Source of the DNA: Lysobacteraceae bacterium
GTDB taxonomy: Bacteria > Pseudomonadota > Gammaproteobacteria > Xanthomonadales > Xanthomonadaceae
Direction: 5' to 3'
NCBI GenBank assembly: GCA_021299355.1
Contig: JAJTGG010000021.1
Span: 1-46,391 of the forward strand
DNA length: 46,391 nucleotides
This document shows, one piece after another, positions 42,284 through 46,391 of the stretch; the first letter of the stretch is position 1, and each line of letters begins with the position of its first letter. The notes below the pieces were generated by a model. The model searched no databases. It saw only the letters and a program-made list of their open reading frames with translations, and was not told the DNA's origin. Position numbers and translations under genes: made by a program.

Positions 42284-45200
42284 ATGACCCCCACTTTCGT
42301 TCACTGCCATCTGCACAGCGAGTTCTCGCTGACAGACTCCACTATCCGCTTGCCGGAACTGGTTGCCCGCTGTGCCGCCTTGGGCATGCCGGCCGTGGCG
42401 GTGACCGACAACTGCAATTTTTTTGCCCTGGTCAAGTTTTTCAAGGCCGCGGAAAGCGCCGGCATCAAACCCATCGCCGGCGCCGATCTGTTTCTCGACA
42501 ACGGCCAGGGCGGACACTTCCGGATTACCGCGCTGTGTCAGAACCAAACCGGCTACCTGAGCCTGTCCAAACTGATTTCCCGGGCCTATCTGGAGGGCCA
42601 CAACCGTGAAGTCCCGGTCATCGCCCCGGAATGGCTGTTTGGCGGAAACGAGGGGCTGATCCTGCTGCACGGCCGCCACAGCCCGCTCGCACATCTGATG
42701 CAGCAGGAACACAAGCCGGAGAACGCCGCACAGATCGCCGAATGGCTGAGTCTGTTTCCGCGTCGTCTTTATCTGGAAATCAGCCGTCTCGGTTTGCAAG
42801 AGGAAGCGGCCTATAACGCGCGCGCCATCGCCTTCGGTAACCGGCACCAATTGCCGCTGCTGGCCAGCAACGATGTGCGCTTTCTGGAAGCCGACGATTA
42901 CGAAGCCCATGAAGCACGGGTCTGTATTTCCAGCGGCCGCGTGCTCGACGATCCGAAACGGCCGAAACTCTATAGCCCCCAGCAGTACCTGAAATCGCCC
43001 GGGGAAATGGCCGCGCTTTTTGCCGATATTCCGGAAGCACTGGCCAACAGCATCGAATTGGCCAAGCGCTGCAATCTCGAGTTGTCGCTCGGCACCTACT
43101 TCCTGCCCGACTTTCCGGTGCCGGAAGGCCATACCCTGGGCAGCTGGATCCGCAAAGAAGCGCGTGATGGTCTCGAACGCCGACTGCAGAGCTTCCCGAT
43201 GGCGCCCGGACATGATCGATCCGCGTATCTGGCCCGTCTGGATCTCGAACTCGATGTCATCATCCGCATGGGATTCCCGGGCTACTTCCTGATCGTGGCC
43301 GACTTCATCAACTGGGGAAAAGCCCAGGGCATTCCAGTCGGTCCCGGCCGGGGTTCCGGTGCCGGCTCGCTGGTGGCCTGGACGCTGGGCATCACCGATC
43401 TCGATCCGATGCGCTACGACCTGCTGTTCGAGCGCTTCCTCAATCCGGAACGAGTTTCGATGCCCGACTTCGACATCGACTTCTGCATGGACCGGCGTGA
43501 CGAGGTCATCGACTACGTGGCGCGCAAATACGGACGCGACAAGGTCAGCCAGATCATCACCTACGGCACCATGGCGGCGAAGGCGGTAGTACGCGACTGT
43601 GGACGGGCGCTCGGCCTGCCCTACGGCTTCGTCGATTCCATCGCCAAACTGATTCCGATGACGCTCGGCATCAGCTTGGATGACGCTCTTGGCAATTCGG
43701 CCGCGAAGGAAACCGATCCGAAGAAGCGGAAAGAAAAAGAAGATCTGATCTCCGCGGAACTGGTACAGCGTTACCACAGCGAAGATGACGTGCGCGATCT
43801 GATCGATCTGGCGCTGAAACTCGAAGACCTGACGCGCAATGCCGGCAAACATGCCGGCGGCGTGGTCATCGCACCGAGCCCACTGACCGATTTCACACCG
43901 CTGTATGCCGAACAGGTGCACGCCGGCGAGACCGCGACCAGCATCGTGACCCAATTCGACAAGGATGATGTCGAAGCCATCGGTCTGGTCAAGTTCGATT
44001 TCCTCGGGCTGCGCACGCTGACCATCATCCAATGGGCAGTCGAGGCCATCAACGCAGAGCGCCGCGCCGACGCGCAGGACCCCATCGATATCCTGGCCAT
44101 TCCGCTGGATGATTCCCAAACCTACCGGCTGCTGTCCAAAGGCCTGACCACCGCAGTGTTTCAGTTCGAATCGCGCGGCATGAAGGATTACATCAAAAAG
44201 CTCGAGCCGAGTACCTTCGAGGATCTGATTGCCCTGGCGGCACTTTACCGGCCCGGCCCGCTCAACTCCGGCATGGTCGATGACTTCATCAACCGCCGGC
44301 ACGGGCGCGCCGAGGTCAGCTACCCGCATGCCAATCTGGAGTCGATTCTGAAGCCGACCTACGGCGTGATCGTGTACCAGGAACAGGTGATGCAGATCGG
44401 CCAGGTTCTGGCCGGCTACTCGCTGGGCGGTGCCGATCTGCTGCGCCGCGCGATGGGCAAAAAGAAACCGGAGGAAATGGCGAAGGAACGGATCAAGTTC
44501 GAACAGGGTGCGCATGACAACGGCATCAACGGCAAAGTGGCCGCCGGCATTTTCGACCTGATGGAAAAATTCGCCGAGTACGGCTTCAACAAATCGCACT
44601 CGGCCGCGTATGCCCTGATCGCCTACCAGACCGCCTGGCTGAAAACCCATTACCCTGCGCAGTTCATGGCCGCCACGCTGTCGTCCGACATGGACAACAC
44701 TGAAAAAGTGGTGAACTTCCTGCAGGACTGTAAGGGATTCAACATCGATGTGCTACCGCCGGATGTGAATACCTCGACTCATAAATTCAAAGCACTCGAC
44801 CGCCAGACCATCGGCTACGGCCTGGGTGCGGTCAAAGGTGTCGGTGAAGGCGCCTGCCTTTCCATCGCCGCTGAGCGCGAGGCCAACGGCGCGTTCACCG
44901 ATCTGCTCGACTTCTGCCGCCGGGTGGATTCAACCAAGCTTAACCGGCGCGTGCTGGAAGCCCTGATCTATTCCGGCGCGCTCGACAGCCTCGGCAGCAA
45001 CCGCGCCTCACTGGCCTTGCAGTTGCCGGAAGTGCTGAAGGCCACCGAGCAGATGGCGCGTGAAGCACAATCCGGTCAGGTATCGCTGTTCGGTGCTAGC
45101 CCCGCGGTCAGCATTCAGATCGATTTACCGAACATCGGCGACTGGCCGCTGGAAGAACGCCTGCGTCGCGAGCGCGATACCTTGGGCTTTTTCCTCAGCG

Positions 45201-45841
45201 GCCATCCGCTTGATCCGTGGCAGGCCGAATTTAAACAGCTCGGACTTTGCCCCTTGTCGGGGCTTGAAAAAACCTGGCAGGAACGCAAAGATCGGCGCGG
45301 TGAAGCGCCGGTGGTGGTAGCCGGTTTGATCAGCCAGATGCGAAAACGCGGCGACAACCAGACTTTTGTGCTGATCGAAGACCAGGTGACCGGTCTAGAG
45401 TGCGCTTTCTTCAGCGAGGCCCATCAGGATTATTCCTCCCTGCTGACCCGTGACCGCATTGTGGTCATCGAAGGTACACTGCGCGAAGACAGCTTCAATG
45501 GCGGCTTCTCGTTGCGGGCCAAGCACTGCTGGGATTTCCACAGCCTGCTGCTGCAGTACAGCAAAGGCATTCAATGCCGTCTGGATCTGTGCCATCCCGA
45601 CTCTTGGCAGGCCCTGCAGGCGCTATTGGCTTCCTACCGGCCCGGCCAGACGCCGGTGCTGCTGCAACTCAAGACCGCCAGCGCGGAAGGCCGCCTTCGC
45701 ACGCCGTCGGCGCATTCGGTGCGTTGCGAAGCCGCGCTGATTACGCAATTGCGCCAGCTGGATGGGGTTGCCGAAGTGACCGTGGCCTTGAATAAGCCCT
45801 GGTCGGTGGCCAGCACCGGCCTCGCCGGTGCGGCATCGTAA
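42284..45841 (+). CDS. dnaE: DNA polymerase III alpha subunit
   Basis: A 1185-residue replicative polymerase. The N-terminal PHP domain begins FVHCHLHSEFSLTDS. The C-family catalytic aspartates are in MPDFDIDFCMDRRDE (Asp397, Asp399), and VGPGRGSGAGSLVAW is the upstream nucleotide-site motif. A helix-hairpin-helix (about 890-930), OB fold (about 1000-1080, VVVAGLISQMRKRG) and a C-terminal tau-binding region follow. The ATG at 42284 is preferred to a GTG at 42278. A hairpin CACCGGC/GCCGGTG lies in the last codons. Confidence 0.97.
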   Translation: MTPTFVHCHLHSEFSLTDSTIRLPELVARCAALGMPAVAVTDNCNFFALVKFFKAAESAGIKPIAGADLFLDNGQGGHFRITALCQNQTGYLSLSKLISRAYLEGHNREVPVIAPEWLFGGNEGLILLHGRHSPLAHLMQQEHKPENAAQIAEWLSLFPRRLYLEISRLGLQEEAAYNARAIAFGNRHQLPLLASNDVRFLEADDYEAHEARVCISSGRVLDDPKRPKLYSPQQYLKSPGEMAALFADIPEALANSIELAKRCNLELSLGTYFLPDFPVPEGHTLGSWIRKEARDGLERRLQSFPMAPGHDRSAYLARLDLELDVIIRMGFPGYFLIVADFINWGKAQGIPVGPGRGSGAGSLVAWTLGITDLDPMRYDLLFERFLNPERVSMPDFDIDFCMDRRDEVIDYVARKYGRDKVSQIITYGTMAAKAVVRDCGRALGLPYGFVDSIAKLIPMTLGISLDDALGNSAAKETDPKKRKEKEDLISAELVQRYHSEDDVRDLIDLALKLEDLTRNAGKHAGGVVIAPSPLTDFTPLYAEQVHAGETATSIVTQFDKDDVEAIGLVKFDFLGLRTLTIIQWAVEAINAERRADAQDPIDILAIPLDDSQTYRLLSKGLTTAVFQFESRGMKDYIKKLEPSTFEDLIALAALYRPGPLNSGMVDDFINRRHGRAEVSYPHANLESILKPTYGVIVYQEQVMQIGQVLAGYSLGGADLLRRAMGKKKPEEMAKERIKFEQGAHDNGINGKVAAGIFDLMEKFAEYGFNKSHSAAYALIAYQTAWLKTHYPAQFMAATLSSDMDNTEKVVNFLQDCKGFNIDVLPPDVNTSTHKFKALDRQTIGYGLGAVKGVGEGACLSIAAEREANGAFTDLLDFCRRVDSTKLNRRVLEALIYSGALDSLGSNRASLALQLPEVLKATEQMAREAQSGQVSLFGASPAVSIQIDLPNIGDWPLEERLRRERDTLGFFLSGHPLDPWQAEFKQLGLCPLSGLEKTWQERKDRRGEAPVVVAGLISQMRKRGDNQTFVLIEDQVTGLECAFFSEAHQDYSSLLTRDRIVVIEGTLREDSFNGGFSLRAKHCWDFHSLLLQYSKGIQCRLDLCHPDSWQALQALLASYRPGQTPVLLQLKTASAEGRLRTPSAHSVRCEAALITQLRQLDGVAEVTVALNKPWSVASTGLAGAAS

Positions 45842-45849
45842 GCTTCTGA

Positions 45850-45855
45850 TAAAAT
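45850..45855 (+). promoter_or_regulatory. Possible -10 element for accA
   Basis: TAAAAT (within GATAAAATACG) lies 24 bases before the accA ATG, just after the dnaE stop. No good -35 is seen, because that stretch is still dnaE coding sequence. Confidence 0.3.
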
Positions 45856-45879
45856 ACGCCGAACCGTCCGAGAACCGCC

Positions 45880-46391
45880 ATGAATCCGAATTTCCTCGAT
45901 TTCGAACAGCCGATTGCCGACCTGGAAGCCAAAATCCAGGAACTGCAACGCGCCAGCCAGGGTCCGGGCGTCAATATCGAGCTGGAAGTGGAAGGCCTGC
46001 AGGCCAAGCTGGAACAACGCACCGCCGAGATTTTCAGCAAGCTCAGTCCCTGGCAGATCTCGCAGCTGTCCCGCCATCCGCAACGTCCATACAGCCTGGA
46101 TTACTTCGAACTCATTTTCGACGAATTCCATGAACTGGCCGGCGACCGCGCCTTCGCCGATGACGCCGCCATCGTGGCCGGTCTGGCGCGACTGAACGGC
46201 CGCCCCTGCATGGTCATCGGCCAGCAGAAAGGACGCGACACCAAGAGCAAGGTCAAACGCAATTTCGGCATGCCACGTCCGGAGGGCTACCGCAAGGCTC
46301 TGCGCCTGATGAAAATGGCGGAGCGCTTCGGCCTGCCGCTGTTCACCTTCATCGACACGCCCGGCGCCTACCCCGGCATCGGTGCCGAGGA
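45880..46391 (+). CDS. accA: Acetyl-CoA carboxylase carboxyltransferase subunit alpha (partial)
   Basis: The first 170 codons of the alpha subunit of the carboxyltransferase that makes malonyl-CoA with AccD. The N-terminal coiled region ([20 protein letters not shown]) is followed by [25 protein letters not shown] and [29 protein letters not shown], then [15 protein letters not shown] at the window edge. The full gene is normally about 315-320 codons, so roughly half is missing past 46391. Confidence 0.95.
   Translation, partial: MNPNFLDFEQPIADLEAKIQELQRASQGPGVNIELEVEGLQAKLEQRTAEIFSKLSPWQISQLSRHPQRPYSLDYFELIFDEFHELAGDRAFADDAAIVAGLARLNGRPCMVIGQQKGRDTKSKVKRNFGMPRPEGYRKALRLMKMAERFGLPLFTFIDTPGAYPGIGAE

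Noticed and set aside
42272-44650. 792-codon open frame on the minus strand
   Set aside because: It is entirely antisense to dnaE, whose protein is fully conserved. Long antisense frames are common at this GC content and this one has no recognisable domain.
1-46391. tRNA or rRNA genes, CRISPR arrays, insertion sequences, prophage or integron features
   Set aside because: Read through for cloverleaf arms with CCA ends, regularly spaced repeats, transposase or integrase motifs and found none; the non-coding gaps are too short for most of these.

Overview
The window is a gene-dense chromosomal stretch of about 60% GC (estimated by eye) from a gammaproteobacterium, most likely of the Xanthomonadales/Lysobacterales. 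The evidence is gene order: map-glnD-dapD-spx-dapE runs divergently from rpsB-tsf-pyrH-frr-uppS-cdsA-dxr-rseP-bamA-lpxD-fabZ-lpxA-lpxB-rnhB-dnaE-accA. An ArsC/Spx-like gene lies inside the dap block, and there is no skp between bamA and lpxD. Family-level placement is inference. I see no tRNA, rRNA, CRISPR array, insertion sequence, prophage or attachment site, and no gene-free stretch longer than about 200 bases.

Layout. (1) 38-2196: an Arc-like ribbon-helix-helix protein, a membrane protein with a PH-like tail and an M15 D,D-carboxypeptidase overlap on the plus strand; an AlkA-type DNA glycosylase lies opposite. (2) 2183-5407: a GldA/GldF/GldG-type ABC system on the minus strand whose GldG-like subunit is broken by a one-base frameshift. 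(3) 5512-8480: a membrane-anchored SRPBCC/GyrI-like protein and a DesK/DesR-like two-component pair. (4) 8633-11630: GNAT acetyltransferase-minC-minD-minE-putative zinc protease, spaced like one operon for division-site placement. (5) 11679-15981: an ACE-like M2 peptidase lipoprotein, a Rieske oxygenase, a convergent Bcr/CflA transporter that has lost its C-terminus into the oxygenase gene, and a 53-residue membrane protein. (6) 16078-21151: parC, a penicillin-acylase-family hydrolase and a MAPEG protein. (7) 21192-26900 (minus): map-glnD-dapD-spx-dapE, joined by 4-base overlaps, linking lysine/diaminopimelate synthesis to nitrogen sensing and N-terminal methionine removal. (8) 26943-46391 (plus): the translation, isoprenoid, envelope and replication cluster, interrupted by a cupin gene and a CDF metal transporter, and ending inside accA at the window edge.

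The biology is mostly housekeeping. The cluster in region 8 supplies ribosomal protein S2, EF-Ts, UMP kinase and ribosome recycling, then undecaprenyl-PP and CDP-diacylglycerol precursors, DXP-pathway isoprenoids, RseP proteolysis, outer-membrane protein insertion (BamA), lipid A assembly (LpxD/A/B with FabZ), then RNase HII, the replicative polymerase and fatty-acid initiation.

The most notable observations are three gene disruptions. gldG has a 1-base loss near 2343. The MFS gene is cut by a junction near 14702-14718. lpxD is split by a deletion of roughly 55-60 bases at 38515-38527. lpxD is normally needed for lipid A, so its break is either an assembly artefact or a real oddity. Also of interest are the GNAT/HExxH genes flanking minCDE, a structured rpsB leader, and a cysteine-flanked acidic insertion in a BamA surface loop. 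I did not find a convincing wholly new system.
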